Shown one piece after another: positions 25,377 through 32,688 of a DNA stretch of 64,000 nt. The position numbers and the translations under genes were made by a program. Below the pieces are notes generated by a model. That model was not told where the DNA came from and did no database searches. It saw only the letters and a program-made list of their open reading frames with translations. How positions within the stretch are numbered: position 1 is the first letter of the stretch; the number at the start of each line of letters is the position of its first letter. Origin of the DNA: Nocardiopsis_B sediminis (GTDB taxonomy: Bacteria; Actinomycetota; Actinomycetes; Streptosporangiales; Streptosporangiaceae); NCBI RefSeq assembly GCF_042650565.1, contig NZ_JBHSBH010000012.1:310001-374000 (forward strand), in the 5' to 3' direction.

Positions 25377-26698
25377 GCGAGTCGACGCGGCGCCACGCCG
25401 GCGCCACAGCGGTCGCCTACGAGGACGCCCCCCTGACGGGCTTCCACCTGCGCGTCACCATCGCCGGGACCGGGGGCCAGTTCTCCGACGGGTTCATCCT
25501 GGGCATCATCGGCATCGTCATCGCCTCGGCCACCACCGCCCTGGGCCTGACCCCGCTGTGGATCGGCCTGCTCGGCGCCGCCACCCTGACCGGCCTGTTC
25601 GCCGGCGCCGTCATCGCCGGGCCGATCGCCGACCGCATCGGCCGACGCCAGATCTTCGCATGGGACATGCTGATCTTCGCGGGGCTCTCCGCCGCGCAGT
25701 TCTTCGTCGAGACCCCGGCCCAGCTCCTCATCCTGCGCCTGCTGCTCGGCCTCGTCCTCGGCGCCGACTACGTGGTCAGCAAGTCCCTGGTCACCGAACA
25801 CGCGCCGCGCCGCTTCCGGGGCCGGCTGATGAGCCTGCTCGCCGTGGCCTGGGCGGCCGGCTACGTCTTCGCCTACCTCGTCGGCTTCCTGCTCTCGGGC
25901 GCGGGCGACGACGCCTGGCGCTACATGCTGGCCCTCAGCGCGCTCCCCGCACTGCTCATACTCGGCTTCCGGCTCGGCGTACCCGAAGCCCCACTGTGGC
26001 TGTCCAGGCGCGGCCGCGACGACGAGGCCGCCGCCATCATCCGCAGGCACCTCGGCGACGGCGTGCGGCCACCGGCCCGCGCCGAGGCCGCGCCCAAGCG
26101 CGGCGTGCGGGCGCTGTTCGGCCCGGAGTACCGCAAGCGGACAGCGGTCGGCGCGCTGTTCTACGTCTGCCAGGTCATCCCGTTCTTCGCCCTCGGCACC
26201 TTCTCACCGCAGGTCATGGAGGCCCTCGGAGTCACCGGCGAGCTGGGCGCCGGCGCGCTCTACAACGCGTTCATCCTCGTCGGCGCGATCGTCGGCCTGC
26301 TGGTCATCGACCGGATCTCCCGGCGCTCCTTCCTGATCGGCACCTTCCTGGCCGGCGGTGTCCTGCTGGCGGGGCTGACGCTCCTGGCCGACCTGTCACC
26401 GGTGCTCGCGGTCGTGCTGTTCGCCGCGTTCGCGTTCGTCCTCGCGGCGGCGGTGAACCTGGAGTTCGTCTATCCGCCGGAGTTGTTCCCGACCGATCTG
26501 CGCGCGTCCGGTGTCGGCATCGCCGTCGCGGCCAGCCGGATCGGGTCGGCCGGCAGCACCTTCCTGCTGCCGGTGGTGGCCGACGGCTACGGCATGACCA
26601 CCGCCCTCGCCGGCTGCGTGGTCGTGCTGCTCATCGGCGCGCTGGTCTGCTGGGCCTGGGCACCGGAGACCAGCGCCGAGACGCTCGGCTCAGAGTAG
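25373..26698 (+). CDS. MFS metabolite:H+ symporter
   Basis: A 441-residue, 12-helix transporter of the SP/metabolite symporter group. Visible motifs are GPIADRIGRRQIF after helix 2, RFRGRLMSLL, the PEAPLWLSRRGR cluster after helix 6, and YPPELFPTDLRASG in the C-terminal half. The ATG overlaps the lyase stop by four bases, so the two are translated together. It probably imports the lyase substrate, aspartate or a related acid. This is inferred from the operon. Confidence 0.88.
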   Translation: MSESTRRHAGATAVAYEDAPLTGFHLRVTIAGTGGQFSDGFILGIIGIVIASATTALGLTPLWIGLLGAATLTGLFAGAVIAGPIADRIGRRQIFAWDMLIFAGLSAAQFFVETPAQLLILRLLLGLVLGADYVVSKSLVTEHAPRRFRGRLMSLLAVAWAAGYVFAYLVGFLLSGAGDDAWRYMLALSALPALLILGFRLGVPEAPLWLSRRGRDDEAAAIIRRHLGDGVRPPARAEAAPKRGVRALFGPEYRKRTAVGALFYVCQVIPFFALGTFSPQVMEALGVTGELGAGALYNAFILVGAIVGLLVIDRISRRSFLIGTFLAGGVLLAGLTLLADLSPVLAVVLFAAFAFVLAAAVNLEFVYPPELFPTDLRASGVGIAVAASRIGSAGSTFLLPVVADGYGMTTALAGCVVVLLIGALVCWAWAPETSAETLGSE

Positions 26699-26903
26699 GC
26701 GGGGCCTCAGGGGATCGAACCCGCTCCCTGCGACCCCGCGATCCCGCGGTGTGGGTGTGGCCGGCATAGGGAGATCGAGGGATGTCGGTGGTAACCGTGG
26801 GTTAACCGTGGGTCTGGCTGTATTGGTCCCGGTCGCAGCGGCCTGCTGTGGCCGCCCCGGCGGAGCGGCCGCCGGGGCGAGCCCTTGAGGAAGGGAACCC
26901 TCC

Positions 26904-27239
26904 ATGTCACGGTTCATGCGCAGAGTCGCCACGGTCGTCATCGGCGCGGGCATCATGTTCGGCGGGGCCAGCGCCGCCGCGTTCGCCGATACCGCGGACG
27001 TGCCGGAGAACCCGCCGGGTGTTCCGGGCGGCGTGCCCGGCGGCCCGGCGCACCCGGGCGAGCCCTGGGAGCCGGTGCCCGGTGAGCCCTGGCAGCCCGT
27101 TGAGCCGGGTGAGCCCTGGCAGCCGGTCGAGCCCGGTCAGCCCATCGATCCCGAGCCTGGCCAGCCCGTGGAGCCGATCGAGCCCGGCGAGCCCGTTGAG
27201 CCCGGCCAGCCCTGGGAGCCGGTCGAGCCCGTCGAGTAG
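26904..27239 (+). CDS. Small secreted proline-rich repeat protein
   Basis: A 111-residue protein with a clear signal peptide (MSRFMRRVATVVIGAGIM, then cleavage after AAAFA near residue 28). The mature part is made of acidic Pro-rich repeats built on P-G-E/Q-P-W-E/Q-P-V-E. A GGAAGGG site precedes the ATG. Such proteins may be wall-spanning or adhesive, and no known domain is present. The gene stands alone between the transporter gene and a tRNA-derived att repeat. Confidence 0.72.
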   Translation: MSRFMRRVATVVIGAGIMFGGASAAAFADTADVPENPPGVPGGVPGGPAHPGEPWEPVPGEPWQPVEPGEPWQPVEPGQPIDPEPGQPVEPIEPGEPVEPGQPWEPVEPVE

Positions 27240-27350
27240 CGACGTTCGGCAGCCTCTGCGGTCGCCTTGAGGGCCTGCCGCCGTCGCCCGCCCATGGCCC
27301 GCGGGGCCGGGACCGCCCCGGCCCCCGGGCCGACCGCTCATCGGGCTTCG

Positions 27351-27415
27351 TCTGACCTGTGAGTTCGTGGTAGGGCCCCAGGGGATCGAACCCTGAACCC
27401 GCGGATTAAAAGTCC
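27351..27415. repeat. Distal att copy: 3' part of tRNA-Lys with flank
   Basis: A 65-base block matching 29735-29799 with three differences. It comprises the anticodon loop to the 3' end of tRNA-Lys plus 17 downstream bases and stops matching inside the anticodon stem. This is the footprint left by an element integrated in the tRNA 3' end. Confidence 0.85.
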
Positions 27416-28044
27416 ATTTGATAAATGCCATCGACTGTCGTTCTGTGATGCCGCGTACCGACCTCCCACTGGATGGGTGATTCTTAGTGCCGTCGAATCC
27501 CGCCGAATGACCGTAACGTCCGGAACTAACGAGCACCGACGGAGCACGCGGCGCGGTTTCGAAGGCGTCGCCGACGGGACCTTCTTGGGGTGATCACACT
27601 TCCCATAGTCGAATGCCACGCGACGAAGGCTTGAATCTCCTTGGGGTCGGATGACTATCGGGAAGGCACTCGACGCACCGACTTCGGCTGCGGTCCCACA
27701 GGGAAAAACCTGTCTGAGTTTCGCAGTAAGGATGGCATCAGAATACCGGGGTGCGATCATTCCAGCGCCCACTCTGATGAGACGGCCGTCGTCTCCACAT
27801 CCTTTGCAGAGTTCTACACCAATGTCGCCACTCTGCTGGAACCCTCGCAATCATATTCCCCATAGGATTCACGCTGAGCAAGCGAAGGAGGAGAATTGTG
27901 ATGCTGCTTGGCTTACGTACACAGATCGCGGACACGTGCGCACAGACCGCGGACACGATGTGGCTGCGAACTTGTCTTGGCGGTTCCTTATCACGCGCTT
28001 GTTAGCGTGCGTCGAAAATACCTTCCACGTTGAGGAACAACATC
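27416..28044. other. Lower-GC gene-poor segment of the tRNA-Lys island
   Basis: Roughly 630 bases with visibly more A+T than the rest of the window. Short open frames exist on both strands, but none has a ribosome-binding site plus a recognisable protein. It probably consists of remnants of foreign genes and the promoter of the protease gene. Confidence 0.5.
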
Positions 28045-28824
28045 ATGCGAGTGAAGACATCTATTCGGACCGCGCTGGTCGCTTCGGTCGTGGCGGCGCT
28101 CGGCGCCGGCGGTTTCGTCAGCCCGGCGGGCGCGATCACCGGTGGCGAGGAGACGGCGGCGCCCGAGTCGTGGGCCGTGTCGCTGCAGGGCGCCGACGGA
28201 CATTACTGCGGGGGCACGCTGGTCGCGCCGGAGTGGGTGCTGACGGCTGGGCATTGTTCGCTCAAGCCTGACGACAATAGCCCGTGGGTCCCGGAGAGGA
28301 TGGTGATCGGGAATCTGAGCATCTCCGAGGGCGGGACGGTCGCGCACGCAGAGGCGGTGTATCCGCATCCGACGGCGGAGTTCACCAAGGACGAGAACGG
28401 CAACCCCCGCTTTTCGGGCACGGACCTTGGGCTGATCAAGCTCACCGAGCCGGTGGCCGAGAGGCCGGCGCCGCTGAACGAGCACACACCGGACGTGGCC
28501 ACGGACATGCGGCTACTGGGGTGGGGTTACGCCGGTGACGACGAGAACGGTGAGCCCATCATGCCGGATCGGCTGCGCGAGGTCGTCCTGCCGGTCGTCA
28601 AGAGCGGCGGAGACTCGGACAAGATCGGCTTCCAGGACCCGGACGGACGCGGTGCCGGCGCCGGCGACTCCGGCGGCCCTGGTGTTGTCCGCGTCGCGGA
28701 CTCCTGGGTGCTGGCGGGCGTGGCCTCGAGTGCCGGACGAGACGGACAGGGGGTGACGCACTCGAACTACACCGACGTCGCCAGGCACGTCGACTGGATC
28801 AGATCGGTGATCCAGGCCGGCTGA
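28045..28824 (+). CDS. Secreted trypsin-like serine protease
   Basis: A 259-residue S1 protease with a signal peptide (about 1-32) and a short activation segment beginning at ITGGEE. The catalytic triad is complete: His in TAGHC, Asp in GTDLGLIKL and Ser in GAGDSGGPG. ATG 28045 has GAGGA eight bases upstream. A TTG 15 bases earlier is less likely. Streptomyces-type trypsins are extracellular and degrade protein. This gene lies inside the tRNA-Lys island and appears intact. The cleavage specificity pocket residues cannot be assigned with certainty by eye. Confidence 0.9.
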   Translation: MRVKTSIRTALVASVVAALGAGGFVSPAGAITGGEETAAPESWAVSLQGADGHYCGGTLVAPEWVLTAGHCSLKPDDNSPWVPERMVIGNLSISEGGTVAHAEAVYPHPTAEFTKDENGNPRFSGTDLGLIKLTEPVAERPAPLNEHTPDVATDMRLLGWGYAGDDENGEPIMPDRLREVVLPVVKSGGDSDKIGFQDPDGRGAGAGDSGGPGVVRVADSWVLAGVASSAGRDGQGVTHSNYTDVARHVDWIRSVIQAG

Positions 28825-28855
28825 GTCCGTGAACTCGCCAAGCATTCTCGGCCGC

Positions 28856-28884
28856 GTTCTCCCCGCGCGAGCGGGGGTGTTCCG
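28856..28884. repeat. Single CRISPR type I-E-like repeat unit
   Basis: A 29-base sequence beginning GTTCT, with the palindrome CCCCGC-GCGA-GCGGGG in the middle and ending GTGTTCCG. This closely resembles actinobacterial I-E repeats. No second copy or cas gene is visible nearby. It begins 32 bases after the protease stop, so it could instead be a terminator. Confidence 0.45.
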
Positions 28885-29041
28885 CTCTGTCGGTGACGGG
28901 TGAAATGTGGTTCTGGATCACTTATGGTGCCGAGCAACGGAGCGTGACCGAACCCGCGATCATGAGCGGTCGTGGGTGACGCTCTCCTCCAAGACCTCTG
29001 GTTCCACCACGCCGACGGCGTCGCGCTGGACACCATCACCA

Positions 29042-29410
29042 TCACGACCGCGTGACCATCCATGCAGCCACGACCTCGGCCAGGGCAGACTGTCCGTCCT
29101 GCGCGGTCTTCCCGACACCGGGCATGCCGGCGACCTCTGCCATCACCACGCTTCCGCCCTGGTCACGGGATGCATTGCCGGGATCCAGGGTCACCAGTAA
29201 CGCGGCGAGGTCGTCGTGGCGACCGACGAGGACGCGTGGTGGGGCGGGCAGGGTGTGCGACGCCGCGGGGGTCGCGGCTTCACGGGGGTGGACATGGATC
29301 GTGAGCCCATCGCGGACGATCCCGGCCTGTACGACCGTTCCATCGACGTCGCCGTCGACCGTGTTGGCCACGTCTTTCGCCCGCCGGGGGCCGTCATCGC
29401 GGGGGCTCAT
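29042..29410 (-). pseudogene. Truncated NB-ARC/STAND-type NTPase fragment
   Basis: ATG 29410 opens a 122-residue frame with the N-terminal layout of actinobacterial NB-ARC/TPR proteins. A segment with NTVDGDVDGTVVQAGIV is followed by LPAPPRVLVGRHDDLAALLV and by a Walker A motif (GMPGVGKTA). Directly after the Walker A the sequence becomes unlike the family and stops, so nearly the whole ATPase and all repeats are gone. Full-length relatives are hundreds of residues longer. It lies in the decayed tRNA-Lys island and is most likely non-functional. Confidence 0.55.
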
Positions 29411-29734
29411 ATGGGAAACAACGAGGTCTGGGGTGGCGAAAACGCGCTGGCGATGCACGCATTTGAGCTCGTTGGATCGGGTCGATGTGTTGGCATCACC
29501 CTGCCGGTCGCGGTATTTACCGCATCCCAATCCACAGGAGGGTGGACTCCGGCGAGGATCGACATGACGGCCGTTATGCCCACCGTTCGCCCCCTCTGAT
29601 TCGGTGTCGGTGGATCCCGCGGCGTTGGAACGTGGACCGCACTGACCTGCGGTGGCGACGGAGGTGGAACTTAAGAGCACATGCGGAGCACCAAGGGGAG
29701 AAAACGCATGATCAACACCTCGGTCAAACGGGGG

Positions 29735-29799
29735 TCTGACCTGCGAGTTCGTGGTGGGCCCCCAGGGGATCGAACCCTGAACCCGCGGATTAAAAGTCC
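29735..29799. repeat. Proximal att copy within tRNA-Lys
   Basis: The 65-base partner of 27351-27415. It overlaps the 3' part of the intact tRNA-Lys gene and 17 bases beyond its CCA. Confidence 0.85.
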
Positions 29800-29827
29800 G
29801 CTGCTCTGCCAGTTGAGCTAAGGGCCC
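29755..29827 (-). tRNA. tRNA-Lys (anticodon TTT)
   Basis: A 73-base cloverleaf on the minus strand: acceptor GGGCCCT, D-arm TTAGCTCAACTGG, anticodon loop CTTTTAA and T-arm with GGTTCGATCC. An encoded CCA follows at 29752-29754. Its 3' end is the attachment site of the neighbouring island. Confidence 0.95.
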
Positions 29828-30044
29828 GCGAAGGTTCCAGGGAAGCCTGGGGATACTTCGCCGCGGCGAGTCTACCGGAGTGGCCGGGTGGTTGCACGGC
29901 GCAGGGATGCCTGGGGAGAGGTGGGTGTGGGGCCCCTGTGGTGGGTGGTGGGGCGGGGGTGAGGCGGTCGTCAGGGTCGGGGTCAGGGGTGGGCCAGGGG
30001 CGTTCCCGATGGGAAAGGGGGCGTGGGGCGGGCAGGCTGGAGGT

Positions 30045-30305
30045 ATGAACGAGAACTTCGGCAAGAAGAGCCTCCGTCGCAGCAACAGCCAGCGGATCCT
30101 GACCGGTGTCTGCGGCGGGATCGGCGAGTACGTCGGCGTCGATGCCAACCTCGTGCGGCTGGCGTTCGCGGTCTTCACCCTCCTGGGCGGGAGCGGGGTC
30201 CTGCTGTACGTCATCGCGTGGCTGGTCATGCCCGAGGGCACCACGGGGACGTCGCTGGTCGAGCACATCATCCGGAACTTTCAAGGCAAGAAGTCGAACC
30301 TATGA
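30045..30305 (+). CDS. PspC domain membrane protein
   Basis: An 86-residue protein that is essentially one PspC domain: a basic N-terminus with RRSNSQRILTGVCGGIGEYV, LVRLAFAVFTLLGG, and a second hydrophobic helix ending VIAWLVMPEG. PspC proteins sense or buffer envelope stress. The ATG at 30045 has GGAGG just upstream, so I chose it over in-frame ATGs further left. The gene is monocistronic or followed by a very small frame. Confidence 0.88.
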   Translation: MNENFGKKSLRRSNSQRILTGVCGGIGEYVGVDANLVRLAFAVFTLLGGSGVLLYVIAWLVMPEGTTGTSLVEHIIRNFQGKKSNL

Positions 30306-30321
30306 TCAAGGAGGCGAACCC

Positions 30322-30498
30322 ATGATGTGGTCGCTGAGAGCCAGGCCGGGGTATGTGCCGCGACGACCCCCCAACGGCCGTTGCGAGACCGGTGGAGGGC
30401 CGAATGGGGGGCCTGAGGCCGCCGGTCAGGAACCTTCCGCCTCGACGGGCGACGCCGGTGCGTCGGCCCCTCCTGCGGGCAAGCGGTCCGACCGCTGA
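30322..30498 (+). CDS. Possible 58-residue protein downstream of PspC
   Basis: This frame begins MMWSLRARPGYV, with a perfect AAGGAGG seven bases before the ATG and 16 bases after the pspC-type gene. The rest is Pro/Gly/Ala-rich. Its 3' end overlaps the convergent exporter gene by 73 bases, which argues against it. No family is recognised. Confidence 0.3.
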   Translation: MMWSLRARPGYVPRRPPNGRCETGGGPNGGPEAAGQEPSASTGDAGASAPPAGKRSDR

Positions 30499-31922
30499 TC
30501 CCTCGGACCCGCGGTGTCCTCGGGAGCGGCCTCCGGAGGGGCGGCGGGGGCGTGCATGAGGGCGATGGTCCCCGCGGACAGCCGGGACCATGGGACCGCC
30601 AGCGCGAGGGCGCCGGCGATGCCGAGGACCCCCGCCGCGGTCACCACCATGTGGGTTCCGGCGGTCTCGGCGAGCAGGCTCGCCAGGGCGATGCCGATGC
30701 CCTGGGCCGCCTGGAGGCCCGCGGCGACCAGGCCGAACGCCAGGCCGCGTCCCTCGGAGGGGACGCAGAGCACGAATGCGGCGTTGGCCACGATCTGGTA
30801 GGACGCGGTCATCCCGGAGAACGCGAGCAGCGCCACCATCACCCACAGCGGCGGATGCAGGAACCATGCGAGCAGGGGCACCGACGCCGCCACCGCCAGC
30901 GGGCCGAGGAGCCGGATGCGGGTGCCGGGGGAGATCAGCCGGGTGAGGACGAAACCGCCCACGACGGCCCCCATGGACGGCCCCGCCATGATGAGCCCGG
31001 CCGCCATCGGGCCGCCGCCGACCTCGGCGGCGAGCGGGTTGGCCAGGCCGTAGGGGACCATGTAGAAGCCCGCGAGCCAGGCCAGCAGGCCGAGGGTGCG
31101 CAGCCGGGAGTCGCCGAACACCAGGCGGGTGCCGTCGCGCGTGACCTCCCAGAGCGTGGGGCGTTCCCCCCGCTCGCCGGTGGGCGCCGGCCGCGACCGC
31201 ACCCCCAAGACGATGATCAGCGCGGAGACCACGAAGGTCAGGCCGTTGTACATGACCGCCGGGTTGGGGCCGATGGCGGCGACGACCCAGCCGCCCGCGA
31301 CCAGCCCGACCAGCGTGCCCGCCTGCGAGGTGATGTTGATGATCGCCGATGCGGCGATGAAGCGCTCCCCCTGCACGATCTCGGTCATGAGCGCGGCGCG
31401 CGCCGCGCTGAACGGCACCATGGGCAGGATCGAGCAGAACAGCAGGGTCCAGATCGCCCAGAGCGGGAGCCCGGGGATCCCGATGCAGGCCACCAGCGCC
31501 GCCCGCACGAGGTCGCTGACGATGAGGACGCGGCGGCGCGGCAGGATGTCGGCCAGCCCTGAGAGCAGGGGGCCGGCGATGATCTGCGGCAGGAAGGTCA
31601 GCGCCATGGTGACGCCGGCGACCAGCGCCGACGCGGTCTGCTGGAAGACCAGCACGGTGACGGCGACGCTGAGGAGGTAGTTGCCGGTCATGGACAGCGC
31701 GTGGGCCAGCCACAGGGACTGGAACTCGCGCATGCGCACGACGTCGCGGTAGCCGCGCCGCCAATCGGAAGCGGGGGCGGGCTCGGGATCGGGGCCGGTG
31801 GAGGCCCCTGGGGGCTCGGCGGGGTCGGTGTCGTCGGCGGCCCCCCGGGGGAGCGGGGCGACCTGTCCGCGGTTCTGCGAGGGGACGTGGATCTTGCGGC
31901 TGCCCGTGCGCGGATCACCCAC
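30426..31922 (-). CDS. MFS exporter (EntS/MFS_3-like)
   Basis: A 498-residue protein with an unstructured acidic N-terminus (about 1-55), 12 membrane helices (about 65-450) and a Pro/Ala-rich tail. The segment SGLADILPRRRVLIVSDLVRA (in two parts: SGLADILPRRR and VLIVSDLVRA) is the loop 2-3 motif of the enterobactin-exporter-like MFS_3 group, which exports siderophores, macrolides and other compounds. The start is GTG 31922. No biosynthetic genes are beside it, so the substrate is unknown. Confidence 0.85.
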   Translation of the reverse strand: MGDPRTGSRKIHVPSQNRGQVAPLPRGAADDTDPAEPPGASTGPDPEPAPASDWRRGYRDVVRMREFQSLWLAHALSMTGNYLLSVAVTVLVFQQTASALVAGVTMALTFLPQIIAGPLLSGLADILPRRRVLIVSDLVRAALVACIGIPGLPLWAIWTLLFCSILPMVPFSAARAALMTEIVQGERFIAASAIINITSQAGTLVGLVAGGWVVAAIGPNPAVMYNGLTFVVSALIIVLGVRSRPAPTGERGERPTLWEVTRDGTRLVFGDSRLRTLGLLAWLAGFYMVPYGLANPLAAEVGGGPMAAGLIMAGPSMGAVVGGFVLTRLISPGTRIRLLGPLAVAASVPLLAWFLHPPLWVMVALLAFSGMTASYQIVANAAFVLCVPSEGRGLAFGLVAAGLQAAQGIGIALASLLAETAGTHMVVTAAGVLGIAGALALAVPWSRLSAGTIALMHAPAAPPEAAPEDTAGPRDQRSDRLPAGGADAPASPVEAEGS

Positions 31923-32186
31923 CCGGCAACTCCCTTACTGGTGTGCACTGGCGCGGCGCGCAGTGGTGTCACTCTCGGTTGTTGTCTGATGACCTACCGT
32001 TCCTGATGGAGGGTGTGCTTCGCAAGCGGTTTGGTGAATTTCGTGTCTGATTCGTTGCAGATGGCCTGCATAAGCCGCAGATCGGCCTAACGGGACGTCA
32101 TGTCACTTCTCGGTATCCGGTGACGATTCCATCCGCCGCGGCAACGACGCCCGCCTCGTTCTGGCACGTCCGAAGTCGGCGGACCG

Positions 32187-32531
32187 TCAGGACCAGCCCA
32201 GTTCGTGCAGCCGGTCGTCGCTGATCCCGAAGTGGTGTGCGATTTCGTGCACGACCGTAATCCGGACCTCTTCTACCACGTCATCGGGTGTCTCGCAGAT
32301 CGCGCAGATCTCCCGCCAATAGATGAAGATCTGGTCCGGGAGGACCCCCGCGTAGCCGTCTCCCCGCTCGGTCAGGGGGATGCCCTCGTACAGGCCGAGC
32401 AGCCCCGGCTCGGGCGGGTCCTCGGCCACGGTGATCACCACGTTGTCCATGAGCCCGGTGAGGTCGGCGGGGATGGAGTCGAGCGCATCGCCGACCAACT
32501 CCTCGAAGCGCCTGCGCGAGAGTTCGACCAC
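32187..32531 (-). CDS. Zincin-like metallopeptidase family protein
   Basis: A 114-residue protein with the zinc motif HEIAHHFG (HExxHHxG) near the C-terminus and an N-terminal FEELVGDALDSIP segment, the layout of the small PF06262-type 'metallopeptidase family' proteins. The two His and the Glu for catalysis are present. Substrates of this family are not established. It is divergently placed from the membrane phosphoesterase gene. Confidence 0.88.
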   Translation of the reverse strand: MVELSRRRFEELVGDALDSIPADLTGLMDNVVITVAEDPPEPGLLGLYEGIPLTERGDGYAGVLPDQIFIYWREICAICETPDDVVEEVRITVVHEIAHHFGISDDRLHELGWS

Positions 32532-32688
32532 GCCTCGTATTCTCCGTCATCCCCGCTCCCGCCCGGCGACCGCCCCGCGCCCCGCGGCCGCACGCCCCGT
32601 CCCACGTGCGACGAGGCTCTGCGCCCACGCCTCCGGTGTCCTCCACTCGGCACGTTGGGAGCGCCGGGAGCCCGGGCATGATGAAGGC

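Larger units (their letters stand above)
27416..29734. mobile_element. Decayed island integrated at tRNA-Lys
   Basis: About 2.3 kb between two direct copies of the tRNA-Lys 3' end. The contents differ from the surroundings: visibly lower GC, few convincing genes, a secreted trypsin-like protease, one CRISPR-type repeat unit and a truncated NB-ARC-type fragment. No integrase is present, so the element has lost mobility by deletion. The intact tRNA-Lys gene remains at the right end, as expected for integration into a tRNA 3' end. Confidence 0.7.

Noticed and set aside
27338..27850. Leftward 170-codon frame crossing the distal att repeat
   Set aside because: It reads through the tRNA remnant and has no binding site or known domain. 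Probably chance in a decayed region.
28856..28884. A CRISPR array at this position
   Set aside because: Only one repeat-like unit is present. No spacer-repeat periodicity and no cas genes were found within the window, so an array is not called.
29216..29599. Rightward 127-codon frame in the tRNA-Lys island
   Set aside because: It is antisense to the NB-ARC-like fragment, has no ribosome-binding site, and its sequence has no recognisable domain.
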